A DNA stretch of 64,000 bases from contig NZ_WOCD01000005.1 in NCBI RefSeq assembly GCF_009728465.1, positions 62,001 to 126,000 on the forward strand, in the 5' to 3' direction. This DNA comes from Psychrosphaera haliotis. GTDB taxonomy: Bacteria > Pseudomonadota > Gammaproteobacteria > Enterobacterales > Alteromonadaceae. A program made the translations under genes and the position numbers. A model generated the notes under the pieces. The model did no database searches, was not told the DNA's origin, and was given only the letters and a program-made list of their open reading frames with translations. Of the stretch, positions 29,513-40,068 are shown piece after piece; the stretch's first letter is position 1, and each line of letters starts with the position of its first letter.

Positions 29513-30415
29513 ATGTTAGATACAAAGACAATTCAACAATTAGATTTAAATCTACTTAAGGTTTTTGAAACTCTATATTTAGAACGAAACATGACTTTAG
29601 TAGCTAAATCGCTATTTATTAGCCCTTCAGCGGTAAGCCATGCAATTAAGCGATTACGTACGGCTCTCAGCGATGACTTGTTTATCCGTCAAGGCAGCCA
29701 AATGCAACCGACAACGGCGTGCGAACGCATGGCTCCTCAGCTAATTGAAACGTTAAATCAACTGCGGCGTATACTTCAATCCTGTGGAGAATTTAGTTTA
29801 TCTTCTTCAAAACAGACGTTTAAACTTGCAATGCCAGAAGCCCTAGAACCACTTGTCCTAACTAAAATTTATCAACGTATAACAGCACAAGCACCTAAAA
29901 TAAAAATAACCAGCGTCAAATTGAGTAGGCACGAGATGTCTCGCCATCTAGCAACAAAACAGATAGACGTAGCAATCGACATTGCCTTACCGAAAAAACT
30001 GCCAATTAAACACTTGGAGCTATCTAGTGACGAATATTGTGTTCTTATGTCTAAACACCACAACAGTGGAGGCTCCTTATCTACTGAGCAATATTTAAAT
30101 TGTCCACATGTAAGTGTTTCTAGTAGAGCGACCGGAAAGGTCCTTGAGGATTTCGCTATATTAGAGCTTGGTGAAAATAGAGAAATTGACGTTCGTTGCC
30201 AAAGCTATAGCACTGCAAAAGAGTTTCTTAAGGGCAGTAATTATCTACTTACACTTCCGGGAATTTTGGCTAGGCAACTCGTTGACGACACCTTAATGAT
30301 TTGTCGAATGCCAATACCCTTGCCGCCCGTGAAGACTCATTTATATTGGCATCAAAATACAGAGGATGACGAGGCAATTGCCTGGTTGCGAGATCAAATA
30401 AGGTTAGCGTTTTAA
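29513..30415 (+). CDS. LysR family transcriptional regulator
   Basis: A 300-residue regulator with the N-terminal winged helix-turn-helix (about residues 8-67; LDLNLLKVFETLYLERN, then SPSAVSHAIKRLR) and a C-terminal periplasmic-binding-protein-like effector domain (about 90-295). It is divergent from the acyl-CoA dehydrogenase operon, the usual position for a regulator of the neighbouring pathway. Its stop overlaps the convergent transporter gene by four bases. The effector is unknown; an acyl-CoA or the pathway substrate is a fair guess. Confidence 0.93.
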   Translation: MLDTKTIQQLDLNLLKVFETLYLERNMTLVAKSLFISPSAVSHAIKRLRTALSDDLFIRQGSQMQPTTACERMAPQLIETLNQLRRILQSCGEFSLSSSKQTFKLAMPEALEPLVLTKIYQRITAQAPKIKITSVKLSRHEMSRHLATKQIDVAIDIALPKKLPIKHLELSSDEYCVLMSKHHNSGGSLSTEQYLNCPHVSVSSRATGKVLEDFAILELGENREIDVRCQSYSTAKEFLKGSNYLLTLPGILARQLVDDTLMICRMPIPLPPVKTHLYWHQNTEDDEAIAWLRDQIRLAF

Positions 30416-31290
30416 CTGCTAACCGCTATGCCCTTTTTAAGTTTATTTTTATACCAAAAAATAAGTGGTAGAGGTGCTAAATACATACATAAGCCATAAA
30501 CACTTGCGGTGATAGCATACGTTGGTTCGTGCAAGAAGCTAATTGCGATTAAGATAGACATTGTCGCATTTTGTATTCCCACCTCTATGCCTAATGTCAC
30601 TGCATCTTTATCTGACATTTTAGTTACTTTAGCAATTAAAACACCTAGTAAAATTGAACCTAGACTGAGTGCCATACAAGCCCAAAACACTTGTTGAAAC
30701 GCATCTACTAGCATCTCTCGTTCTTTTATTAAAAGAGCTAAAATCATTGTGATCATAAACCCTAATGAAAATCGACGAAAATAGACTTCGTATCGTATAG
30801 CAAAGCTAGAGTAAGTTTGACGAACCCAAATCCCCACCAACACAGGCAGCAGCGTAATCAAGATCAGTCCCATAGATGTGCCTAAAAGTGAAAATTCAGG
30901 CGCCCCTGTACTAACAAAATATTGTAGTGAAAAGTGGATTATCCAAGGAGTAGAGAAAACACAAACTAGTGTACAAATAGACGTTAGCGTTACTGACAAT
31001 GCCAAATTGGCATTCGCTAGCTGGCTTAATACATTGGAAGTGGTGCCCCCCGGACTAGCTGCCAAAATCATCAAGCCAACGGCCAAAGGGGCTGGCAGTT
31101 CAAATAATATACATATTAGTAATGCCAAAAGCGGTAACAATAGAAGTTGGCCAATTAAGCCTACAAATACAGACTTAGGTGTCTGCCATAACCTACTAAA
31201 ATCTTGTTTCGTTAAACCTAGGCCCATTCCAAACATTATTAATGCTAAAGAAAAAGGTAATAACAAATCTATAAATACCGAGTTTGACAT
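30412..31290 (-). CDS. Bile acid:sodium symporter (BASS) family transporter
   Basis: A 292-residue inner-membrane protein with about nine or ten hydrophobic helices. It has the BASS-family signatures AASPGGTTSNVLSQLANAN (about residues 77-95) and a second sodium-site region around GIEVGIQNATMSI. The family moves organic anions, including bile acids and keto acids, with sodium. It is placed 11 bases after the acyl-CoA synthetase gene on the same strand, so it may import the acid that the synthetase activates. The substrate cannot be decided from sequence. Confidence 0.9.
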   Translation of the reverse strand: MSNSVFIDLLLPFSLALIMFGMGLGLTKQDFSRLWQTPKSVFVGLIGQLLLLPLLALLICILFELPAPLAVGLMILAASPGGTTSNVLSQLANANLALSVTLTSICTLVCVFSTPWIIHFSLQYFVSTGAPEFSLLGTSMGLILITLLPVLVGIWVRQTYSSFAIRYEVYFRRFSLGFMITMILALLIKEREMLVDAFQQVFWACMALSLGSILLGVLIAKVTKMSDKDAVTLGIEVGIQNATMSILIAISFLHEPTYAITASVYGLCMYLAPLPLIFWYKNKLKKGIAVSS

Positions 31291-31301
31291 AAATTTACAC
31301 C

Positions 31302-33343
31302 TTAAAGTGTCGTAGCCTCTATATGAGTGCTTTTATTATTATTTTGAATTTCTATTTGATACTGGAAAGCAAATGGTGTCAATTTATCCTCAACCTTTTC
31401 AACAAGCTCCTTACTTAAATATGCTTGCAAATGAATAACCGAGAATATTCCCCGTTTTTTTGTTGGTGAGGTTTGCACTATATAATCTTCACTCTTTAGA
31501 ATATCAGTCAAGTGAGCATTGATAACCGCTGTAATTTGGTCACAGACTAGTTTTGGCTTAAATATTTTACCCACTGCCGTTAATGGCATTTCACCAATTA
31601 CCAATACTTCTTTTGGTATAGCAGCGCGTTCAGGCGTCCTATCTTTCATAAATACAGTAATTTCTTTCTGCAGCCTTTCTTTATCTGAATCACTCGTAGG
31701 CGTTACGTAAAGAACGGGAACCTCACCAGCATATGTATCAGGCTTAGGGACTGCGGCAGCTAATGACACAAGTGGATGCTGATACGCTATGTCTTCAATC
31801 ATTTTTGGATCGATATTGTGACCCCCTCGAATAATTATTTCTTTTTGACGGCCCGCCAAAGACAGATAACCATGTTCATCTAATGAGCCTAAATCGCCAG
31901 TTCTAATATAACGACGGCCCTCATACTCTACAAACAGGTTCTCATTATGAATATTCTCTACATATCCGCTAAATACGTTATTGCCATTTATTACTATTTC
32001 ACCCACTTGATCGTTTGAACATTCCATTACTTCGTTATTTTGCTCTGAAAAACTTAGTATCTTTAATGTCATACCAGGTATTTTCAAACCCACAGACTCT
32101 TTTTTGTTGATATTTTTTACCGGCATTAATGTACAAACTGATGAGCTTTCTGTTAGCCCGTAACCTTCAATTAAGTTAACTCCAGACTTACTTATGAATT
32201 GCTTTTTTAGCTCGCTAGACAAGGGAGCCGCGCCACTGATAGCCAACTTTAATGATTGCAATTTTTCACTTGCTAACGAATTTTTCTCGAGCTCCAGTAA
32301 TAAACTCGAATAAACAGTTGGTACAGCCATCATTAAGCCGACTTGAAAACCCTCAATTAAATCGGGCAGGTGAGAAATAATATTTTTACCTCTATACCCT
32401 GCTGGGCTAGCCAGTAATATTTTAGAGCGATTCATTATAGGCGCGATACCTGTTGCTACCGCTGCATTTACGTGGAAAATAGGCAAGCCAACAAAAATAG
32501 TGTCGCCGGGCTCAGCAGGAGAAATTAAATTGACCTGCGCTCCATTTGTTAATTGGTTTAAATGGCTATGCTTTGCTAACTTTGGTAAGCCTGTCGTGCC
32601 TCCAGTATGGAAATAAGCACAAGTATCTTGTTGGCTTGGAGGATCAAAATCCAAAAACTCCCTATTCTGTGTGCTTAACAAATCCATCAAGCTAATGATC
32701 TGAACTTTGTTGTTTTGCCAACTGGAATCGACGGGCCAAAAACACTAATTACGGCTCTCAAGTTTGGAATATGGTCTTTTATTTCTAATACTTTTTCCCA
32801 AATATCACTGCCAGGTACCGGGCCAAGTGCAATAATTACCTTGGTTTTTGAGGCAAGCATTATTTCTCGGATAATAGACGAGTCCAAAAGAGGATTGATA
32901 GGACTGACAACTCCCGCTGTCGCCGCTCCCCATAACGAAATATAAGCTTCAGGAAAGTTTGGCATCACTAAAGAAGTAACATCACGCTTCTGAATGCCTA
33001 AAGAACGTAGCCCATTCGCGAGTTGCGTAACTTGTTCAGCCAAATTTCTATAAGTTATTTCCCTGTAAGGGTTCGCCACATTACTATTTTTAAAAACTCT
33101 AAAAATATGGTGAATGACTTTTTTGCTAAACGGGATCTGGTCTTGGGATAAACAGTCACCATCCAATATATACTTAATTGCAATCTCATTAGGGAAGTTC
33201 TCTGATGCTTGTGAAACAGCATCATATAAACTGGCAGGTAAATTTTTCTCATCAATGCACGATGCGTCTAATTTCGCGATATCTCGTGCAGTTTGAATTA
33301 ATGCTACATCTATACTCAAGTCGTTAACCGTCTGTGGTTTCAT
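31302..33343 (-). CDS. AMP-forming acyl-CoA synthetase, frameshifted as sequenced
   Basis: An ANL-superfamily ligase that activates an acid to its CoA thioester with ATP. The N-terminal part (TYRNLAEQVTQLANGLRSLG, MPNFPEAYISLWGA) ends in one frame at GKTTKF. The next frame continues VQIISLMDLLSTQ, then YFHTGGTTGLPK (P-loop), NLIEGYGLTESSS and YIRTGDLGSLD with GRQKEIIIRGG. Adding one base at the TTT at 32706-32708 gives one protein of 680 residues. The catalytic Lys region AVGKIFKPKLV is present near the end. It lies between the aldolase gene and the transporter gene in one operon and supplies the CoA ester for the pathway. Confidence 0.9.
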
Positions 33344-33382
33344 TGTTCACTCTCCTCTGAAAACCGCCTAATAATCAATATT

Positions 33383-34192
33383 TTACTCTAGAAAACTGTC
33401 ATCCTGATTTTCAATCACTTGATATATAGGTTGAAAATTTCCCCAAGTGACAATATCTGCACCATTCGCCTGTCTGGTTTTTAAAGCGACTTCATGGTCT
33501 ATTAATTTCACGTCTCCAGCAGCTTGTGCTAGTAACTGGCTTTGGCAACATGCCTCCATTGAGCAGAAGGTCGCTACCGTCGCATCAACACTTTTTCCTA
33601 CCGTCAATAAACCATGGTTTTGCAATATAACAGCCGTATAATCACCTAAAGCCCTCGCTATCTGATCGCCCTCATCGAGCTCTGCGACAACCCCCGTGAA
33701 CTCTTCAAACAAGCCATGATTTTCATAAAATAGGCATGCATCTTGAGAAATAGGCTTTAGTAGTTGCCCCAACGAGGAAAATGCTCTACCAAAGGTTGTG
33801 TGAGCATGAGCTATAGCTTTTACGTCTGGCCTAGCAGCATGAATCCTAGAATGAATAGCAAAAGCTGCATTGTTAATTGCAAAGTTGCCTTCAACTATTT
33901 TCCCACTGTGATCAACGCGCACTAAATCAGATGCTTTAATTTTTGAAAAATGCATCGCCAGTGGGTTAACCCAAAATGTATCCTCATCAATACAATCACG
34001 CTGTGAAATATGGCCAGCTAACCCCTCATCAAACCCCTTTAGTGAAAACACCCTAAAACTAGCGGCTAAGCGTTGTTTTTCGTACAGCTGTTGACTCTTT
34101 AGATCGTCAAACTGAGGTGGCATAGGGATTTTGAATTTGTCGGCTCCTATCGTCATTTTACTAATATCTTGGTTTATTGAGTCTTGTGTCAT
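33383..34192 (-). CDS. Class II aldolase/adducin family protein
   Basis: A 269-residue zinc-dependent aldolase-fold protein. The metal ligands fit HAHTTFGRAF (two His near residues 128-130) and the later LQNHGLL His; GLAGHISQRD near residues 57-66 is the N-terminal substrate region. Members act as sugar-phosphate aldolases, epimerases or decarboxylases, and a subgroup accompanies fatty-acid and aromatic catabolism. It is the first gene of the aldolase/acyl-CoA synthetase/BASS operon, divergent from a LysR gene. The function in this pathway is not known; C-C cleavage of a hydroxyacyl intermediate is possible. Confidence 0.88.
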   Translation of the reverse strand: MTQDSINQDISKMTIGADKFKIPMPPQFDDLKSQQLYEKQRLAASFRVFSLKGFDEGLAGHISQRDCIDEDTFWVNPLAMHFSKIKASDLVRVDHSGKIVEGNFAINNAAFAIHSRIHAARPDVKAIAHAHTTFGRAFSSLGQLLKPISQDACLFYENHGLFEEFTGVVAELDEGDQIARALGDYTAVILQNHGLLTVGKSVDATVATFCSMEACCQSQLLAQAAGDVKLIDHEVALKTRQANGADIVTWGNFQPIYQVIENQDDSFLE

Positions 34193-34284
34193 TTTTTTAT
34201 CTCGTCGTTAAAAGTAATATTGACTTCAGTTTAAATATCAACAAGACTAATAAAAGTGATGTAATTTCATGGAATACTATAAAT

Positions 34285-35199
34285 ATGCTTCATAGTAAAA
34301 TTGACTTAAATTTGTTTATAGTGCTCAGAGCGGTATACACAGAAGGCTCTATTACCGCAGCGGCAACAAAGCTACATTTAACACAACCTGCCGTTAGTCA
34401 TGCAATGGCTCGCCTAAGAGATAGGTTTAACGATCCGTTATTCATTCGCCATGGCAGAAAAATGGTTCCTTCGGCTTATTGTCAAAACATTTTCCCTCAA
34501 ATTGAAAAGGCTTTAACGGCACTTAATTCTACCTTGATGCCTCAATCTGATTTTGATATCCGCAATCACTCTAGAAATATAAAGTTTGGTTTTAGAGATA
34601 TTCTTGAATCTATTTTTTTTCCCGATCTAATAACAGATCTAGTGACAAACACGCCAAAAATTACCGTTCATAGCAGACAAACTAGCCGTGTTGAAATGGA
34701 GCATGCACTGGAGCAAGGTGAGTTAGATATTGTTATCGACGTCCTTACGCCAACTAGTGAAAATATTCATCATGAATTGGTTTGTAATGAGAGCTTTTCG
34801 TTAATTTGTAGGCAGGATCACCCAATATTAAAAAAGCCAACTCTTGAACAGTATGTTGAGGCAAAACATGTGTTGGTGACGCTGAAAGACTCAGCCGTAG
34901 ACTTAGTGGACATTACACTCGCTAAATTAGGAACTAGACGAAACATTGTTTTGCAATGCGAGCACTTTTTTGCAGCAACCAGTGTTATTAGTCGTTGCGA
35001 TATGTTGCTCACGATGCCAAATGCCTATGCCAATATTTTAAAAGAAAAAATGCCCGTTTGTGTTGTCCCTCTGCCATTTTCTGTGCCCGTTTTACCTGTC
35101 CATATGTATTGGCATAAACAATCAGACCATGATCTGGTGAACCGGTGGATGCGAGACAAACTATTTGCCATTGCTGAACAACTAGACCTGCCTCGCTAA
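34285..35199 (+). CDS. LysR family transcriptional regulator
   Basis: A regulator of 304 residues from the ATG at 34285 (MLHSKIDLNLFIVL). The open frame extends further upstream, but that part is not family-like and overlaps the divergent aldolase gene. The helix-turn-helix is GSITAAATKLHLTQPAVSHAMARLR, followed by the effector domain. It resembles the other LysR of this region, which suggests a paired or duplicated control. It is divergent from the aldolase operon and convergent with the TonB receptor gene, whose stop is only five bases away. Confidence 0.92.
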   Translation: MLHSKIDLNLFIVLRAVYTEGSITAAATKLHLTQPAVSHAMARLRDRFNDPLFIRHGRKMVPSAYCQNIFPQIEKALTALNSTLMPQSDFDIRNHSRNIKFGFRDILESIFFPDLITDLVTNTPKITVHSRQTSRVEMEHALEQGELDIVIDVLTPTSENIHHELVCNESFSLICRQDHPILKKPTLEQYVEAKHVLVTLKDSAVDLVDITLAKLGTRRNIVLQCEHFFAATSVISRCDMLLTMPNAYANILKEKMPVCVVPLPFSVPVLPVHMYWHKQSDHDLVNRWMRDKLFAIAEQLDLPR

Positions 35200-35204
35200 T
35201 AACA

Positions 35205-37562
35205 CTAGAATCGATACGAAGCTTGCAAGTGAATACTTCGAGGCGGCTCTACTAAGAAACGATGAGCGTAACTTATTACCGGCACATCGTTTGCTAACGA
35301 ATAAGTTTGTTCATCTGAAATGTTTTTTGCAAACAACGCAATTGAGAACAGGTCATTTGGGTGAGTTAGCTCTATTCTCGCATTTATCTTTTGGTAACTT
35401 TTTTGTACCGCAATAGGATCAAGATCCTGCTCTAAGTAAAAATCATCAGTAAAGGCCACTGACAAGCTTGTTTTCAACTGATAGTTCCCCATTACTGTTG
35501 TATGGTGATTTAATGTTAAGTTTCCAGAATAATCAGGGGCATAAGCTCCTGTTTGACCACTTAAGTTTTGCGTATCCAAACCAAGAAGCTCAGCTTGTTT
35601 TACTGTTGGCGACGCTCCCTCATATTTATCATATTTAAAATCTAACAATGCAACTGACATCTGAAATTCAAACGCATCACTAATATGCCAGCGTGAATCA
35701 ATTTCAATGCCTTTTGCCGTCGCTTCAGCCGCATTTTTTACTATAAACGCATTACCATTAAACTCTGACACCTGAAGGTTTTCATAATTAGTATTAAATA
35801 TAGTTGCATTAAGTTCTAGTTTGTTTTTTATCACTTGAGACTTTATTCCAAATTCAAAATTAGTTGCCTCCTCTTCATCATATTCAAACCCAGACTCCGC
35901 GTCAGGTGAATTTCCCATTGAGGAGTTGAGTCCCGAACCATCAAAGCCACCCGCTTTAACTCCCTGACTTACTGAAGCGAACATCATTGTGTCTTGAAAG
36001 CCTCTATATTCTAGACTTAAGCTAGGTGACAAGTGTGACTCTGAGCGAGAGGTTTCAAATTTATGTTGGCCCGAACCAGCTAAACTTGTCGCCAACAAAG
36101 GCGCAGCTGCAGTGGCAAAGCCTTGTACTTCTATTGGTGTATTGGCTTCAAAAAGTGCATAAACGCCCTGTTCACTAGAAACTTCTTTTTCCTCATTTTG
36201 GTAGCGTAATCCAAATGTCGCTTTCCAATTGTTGTCAAAGTTCCAACCTAATGAAGCAAAACCCGAGTAGCTGGTTTGTTCTTGCTCGAATAAAGCATTG
36301 GTACCTATTGAAGTACCCGGCAAAGTTGGAATCAATATTGATGCACCTAGTAACACATCATTTGGATGAGTTAACTCATTGGAAGCAAAATAAACACCGG
36401 CAACATATTCTAAGGTTTCACCTAAAGGTGATGAAACTCTAAACTCTTGACTAAACTGCTCAAAATCTTCTATATAAGTCTGTTTGATTAAAGAAACCTC
36501 TGAATAATCCGCATCAAAAACAGCACTCCAATCATATTCGCTAAAGGTAGTAATTGACTGAAATTCATAACCACTTTTGACATAAGTAAACTGCAGTGAA
36601 GCATTGCTCATGTCAGTATCATTTCGTTCGTCTAAACCCTCTGGGTGTTGTGAACCAGACACAGAACTTACATAATCTAAGCCGCCCATATCGGACAATA
36701 AGAAGCTTCGGTAGCCAACATTATTTGGATTTGCTGGAGCGTCGGCAATTTGTGCGTCTCTATTCTCGGTATCCACTATATATTGATACCTAGAGCCTTT
36801 TGATTCGAAATTACCACTTTCAAATCTAAACTCTGAACTTAACTCGTCGTTTATTGCCCATTTGGCAGCCAACTTAAATCCTTTTGAGTTATTTGAAACC
36901 TCGTCTTCATCTCTAGCTTGATTATAAAGGTAACCATCATCTTGGTGACTAAATGCAGCAAAACGTAACGCCACATCGCTCGTTAAAGGTAAATTAAGTA
37001 TTGCAGATAGCCTCCGTTCATTTTCAGAACCTAAACCGAGGTTTACTGCGCCTTCAAACTCATCAGTTGGCGAATGAGTAATCATACTAATTGCACCTCC
37101 TATTGCGTTTTTACCAAACATTATTGCTTGTGGACCTTTTATTAATTCCACACGCTGCATGTCTAACAATGGAAATTTAGCTTGATGACCCCTGCCAAGA
37201 TAGATACCGTCTTTATACATAGCAACAGATTGTTCAAATCCCGCATTTGTACCAGAGCCAATTCCTCGTATTACAATTCGTTTACTACTAGAAGTTTCCG
37301 CGATATGTACGTTTGGCAGACTCTCCGACATGTCGAGCAAGTTGCTGATGTTATTTTCTTCGAGAGTTTCACCTGAAAAGGCTAGTATGGAGGTTGGAAT
37401 ATCTTGAATGGATTGAATACGCTTATTTGAAGTTACCGTGATTCTTTCTAAGCCTGAATCAACTTTGTCTGACTTTTCTAATTTTGTATCTTTTGCTTGC
37501 ACTACTGAACTTAACAACGCAATTTGCACTGCAATTGCTATTTTAGAGTTCCTTAACATCAC
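35205..37562 (-). CDS. TonB-dependent outer-membrane receptor
   Basis: A 785-residue receptor that imports a large or scarce ligand across the outer membrane using TonB energy. There is a signal peptide of about 22 residues, a plug domain (about 40-150; ERITVTSNKRIQSIQDIPTS, then GIGSGTNAGFEQSVAMYKDGIY) and a beta-barrel ending in the aromatic C-terminal signature LQASYRF. It belongs to the group seen next to catabolic genes rather than siderophore genes. No siderophore biosynthesis gene is nearby, so uptake of the organic substrate of the island is the likelier role. Confidence 0.93.
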   Translation of the reverse strand: MMLRNSKIAIAVQIALLSSVVQAKDTKLEKSDKVDSGLERITVTSNKRIQSIQDIPTSILAFSGETLEENNISNLLDMSESLPNVHIAETSSSKRIVIRGIGSGTNAGFEQSVAMYKDGIYLGRGHQAKFPLLDMQRVELIKGPQAIMFGKNAIGGAISMITHSPTDEFEGAVNLGLGSENERRLSAILNLPLTSDVALRFAAFSHQDDGYLYNQARDEDEVSNNSKGFKLAAKWAINDELSSEFRFESGNFESKGSRYQYIVDTENRDAQIADAPANPNNVGYRSFLLSDMGGLDYVSSVSGSQHPEGLDERNDTDMSNASLQFTYVKSGYEFQSITTFSEYDWSAVFDADYSEVSLIKQTYIEDFEQFSQEFRVSSPLGETLEYVAGVYFASNELTHPNDVLLGASILIPTLPGTSIGTNALFEQEQTSYSGFASLGWNFDNNWKATFGLRYQNEEKEVSSEQGVYALFEANTPIEVQGFATAAAPLLATSLAGSGQHKFETSRSESHLSPSLSLEYRGFQDTMMFASVSQGVKAGGFDGSGLNSSMGNSPDAESGFEYDEEEATNFEFGIKSQVIKNKLELNATIFNTNYENLQVSEFNGNAFIVKNAAEATAKGIEIDSRWHISDAFEFQMSVALLDFKYDKYEGASPTVKQAELLGLDTQNLSGQTGAYAPDYSGNLTLNHHTTVMGNYQLKTSLSVAFTDDFYLEQDLDPIAVQKSYQKINARIELTHPNDLFSIALFAKNISDEQTYSLANDVPVISYAHRFLVEPPRSIHLQASYRF

Positions 37563-37836
37563 TCTTCCCCTTTCTTATATGTTCGTACTTATGATTATTT
37601 TAATTTTTGTACTTAACTGCGCTTTTTTTGCGCAAATCATAGTTGCGGTTTAAATAGGAAATTAAAAATGATGATTAGTTATAAAAATACATGAATTAGA
37701 TTAATAGTCTAAGTACACAGGGGTCCAATTAAGCAATAATTGTAATCTGTAATTATTAGTGATTGTCTGCAAGATCCTAAAAAAAGTCTACACTTTGGTT
37801 TAACCTAAACTTCTTAAAGCCAAATATTTAATTTTT

Positions 37837-39374
37837 ATGAATAAACGAAATGCAGACATCATTGATAAAGAAGTCGGTTTTGCCGAATCTGAAGAATTAG
37901 TTTCTACCACAGACCTTCGTGGCGTAATAACTTATGCAAATCCTGCTTTTTGTAGAGTTGCCGGGTTTGAGTATAGTGAGCTGGTCGGTAAGAATCATAA
38001 TATTGTTAGACACCCAGATATGCCAAAAGAAGCATTTGCGGACCTTTGGAATAGCGTACAGGCTGGCCGTTCTTGGCGAGGTGCTGTAAAAAACCGCTGT
38101 AAAGATGGTCGCTATTATTGGGTAGATGCTTTTGTAACGCCTATTTATGAAAACAAACAGGTTATTGGCTTTCAATCTGTCCGCACCAATTTAAAACCTG
38201 AACTTAAAGTGAAGGCCCAATCTGCTTATAACTCGCTTAGAGCAGGAAAATCAGTGACTCGGCCGTTCGATAGCTACAAGACTCGCCTGATACTTTTTGG
38301 GTTAGTAACCCTGTTATTTGCTTATTTAGCTACATTACACCCGGCTTTTGTACTTGGCTTTGTTGTGAGTCCATTTGTATTATTTAAGCAAGAACTCGTT
38401 GATATTCCTAAAGCCAGTCAAAAAGCGAAAGAAGAATTAGATAGCATTTCTCGATTGATATATTCCGGTAACGGCACCTTAAGCCCTTTCGATTTTCGGA
38501 ATAAGATTTTGCAAGGAAAGGTAAAAACGATTTTGGGTCGTGTAGTTGACAATAGCGCTGAGCTAAATCAAAAAACAGTTGAGCTTCAACAGGCTGCCAA
38601 TACCTCTAAAGACGGCGTAGAGCGTGAAACGGAAGAGCTACATTTAGTCGCTACCGCCGTAGAGGAAATGGTGGCAACCATAGAGGAAGTCGCTAAAAAT
38701 ACAACGAGCACAAATGACAGAGTCAAATTTGCCCACAAGAATTGTGAAACAGCTAGCTCAGTGATGGGTGAAACCATGGTACAAGTTAATATACTAGCCG
38801 CGGAAGTATCCAAGTCGGCAAACTCTGCCACAGAGTTAGCTAGTGAGGCAGAAAAAATTGGCGATATCATGCAAGAGATTCAAGGTATTGCTGACCAAAC
38901 AAACTTACTGGCGCTAAACGCTGCTATCGAAGCGGCACGAGCAGGCGAAAACACGGCAGAGGTTTCTCCGTTGTTGCTGATGAAGTTCGGGCGCTATCTA
39001 GCCGGACCCATGGAGCGACAGAGCAGATTCAAAAATCTATATCTGAAATTCAATCTGTTCTACTTTCTTGGTCGGACATGATGGATAAAGGAAAGGATTC
39101 AGCGGATGTTTGCGTACTTAAGGCTGAACAATCTCAGAAAATGGTTCAAGATGTTTATCAATCAATAGCAGAAATTGCAGATTTGGCCATGCAAATATCC
39201 ACAGCCACAGAAGAACAAAGCTTAGTTTCACAAGAAATCAGTAAAAACATTGTTAACATTAGCGATGCATCTCAGAACAATTTACAGCAAGCGGAATCGG
39301 TTTTAAATTCAAGCTCGGAAATAACCAATAGAACAGACAAATTGCAATCTATGGTATTAACATTCAGAGAATAA
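37837..39374 (+). CDS. PAS-containing, Aer-like methyl-accepting chemotaxis protein, frameshifted as sequenced
   Basis: A redox or energy-taxis type receptor. A PAS domain (about residues 15-125, with DLRGVITYANPAFCRVAGF and GRYYWVDAFVTP) is followed by a membrane hairpin (about 145-180), then a signalling domain with QTNLLALNAAIEAARAG. After that the frame is lost. The correct continuation, HGRGFSVVADEVRALS, and the C-terminal methylation helix lie in a second frame. Removing two As from AAAA at 38948-38951 yields 511 residues, normal for Aer-like receptors. It transmits to CheA/CheW, which are not in the window. Probably a sequence error. Confidence 0.9.
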
Positions 39375-39391
39375 AACGGCTATGCTAAACC

Positions 39392-39423
39392 AGAGTAAAA
39401 GTAGACAATCCTACTTTTACTCT
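39392..39423. terminator. Bidirectional intrinsic terminator
   Basis: A perfect 13-base-pair stem (AGAGTAAAAGTAG with CTACTTTTACTCT) and a six-base loop lie in the 58 bases between two convergent genes, with T-rich flanks on both sides. It should end both the chemoreceptor and the CBS gene transcripts. Confidence 0.8.
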
Positions 39424-39432
39424 ATTTATTAA

Positions 39433-39996
39433 TTAATGATTGGCAATAGCGTTATACAGGTGCCCAAATGAGGATCTTTCGTTTAAGCTCAAAGGTACTT
39501 GCAAGGCTCTCGCAATATCATTAGCCGATATAACACCCTTAATTTGATGTTGGTTTCTCTCAACCACTAAACAGTGCCTCAAACCATAGTTACGTAACGA
39601 AGAGACAACATCGCTTACATTAGCGCGTGATAGTTCTTCATAGTCAAAGGCATGTAACTTGTACTTAGATATCATCAAATCTTGGACTAACACGTCATCC
39701 CTACTAACTCCACGAGATACCTCAGAGATAATATTTTGCTCATTGAGCTCATTGCTACTAATCAACCCTAAAAAATCACCATGACTAGATACAACAAGCT
39801 TCATTTCAGTATCTGCTCTTTTCATTAAAATCAAAGCATCTTTTGCCTTTACGTCACCATTTACTTTTACAGGCTCATGCTCCTGAAAGTCATTAAAAAC
39901 TTCTGTGGCTGGAGATGTAATTGTTAATTTTTTATCAAGAGCGTGAATAAAAACGTTGTCACTTTGATCAACATTATATAATTGTAATTCTTTCAT
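39433..39996 (-). CDS. CBS-domain protein
   Basis: A 187-residue cytoplasmic protein with two CBS motifs (about residues 40-105 and 110-180; KLVVSSHGDFLGLISSNEL and LRHCLVVERNQHQIKGVIS). CBS pairs bind adenine nucleotides and sense energy state. There is no enzyme domain attached. A good ribosome-binding site, GAGAGGTAAG, precedes the ATG. The gene is alone between terminators, and its target is unknown. Confidence 0.85.
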   Translation of the reverse strand: MKELQLYNVDQSDNVFIHALDKKLTITSPATEVFNDFQEHEPVKVNGDVKAKDALILMKRADTEMKLVVSSHGDFLGLISSNELNEQNIISEVSRGVSRDDVLVQDLMISKYKLHAFDYEELSRANVSDVVSSLRNYGLRHCLVVERNQHQIKGVISANDIARALQVPLSLNERSSFGHLYNAIANH

Positions 39997-40068
39997 TGCT
40001 TACCTCTCGCACTCTTAGAGTGCAATTTGACTAATTAAAATATGTTTGTAGTTTTAAAAGTTTGATTT

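Noticed and set aside
31302..32690. A separate 462-residue ligase starting at a TTG
   Set aside because: It is the C-terminal part of the acyl-CoA synthetase after a one-base shift; the N-terminal part is in the preceding frame with normal family sequence.
39078..39374. A separate 98-residue protein after the chemoreceptor
   Set aside because: Its sequence is the C-terminal methylation helix of the same chemoreceptor, displaced by the indel at 38948-38951.
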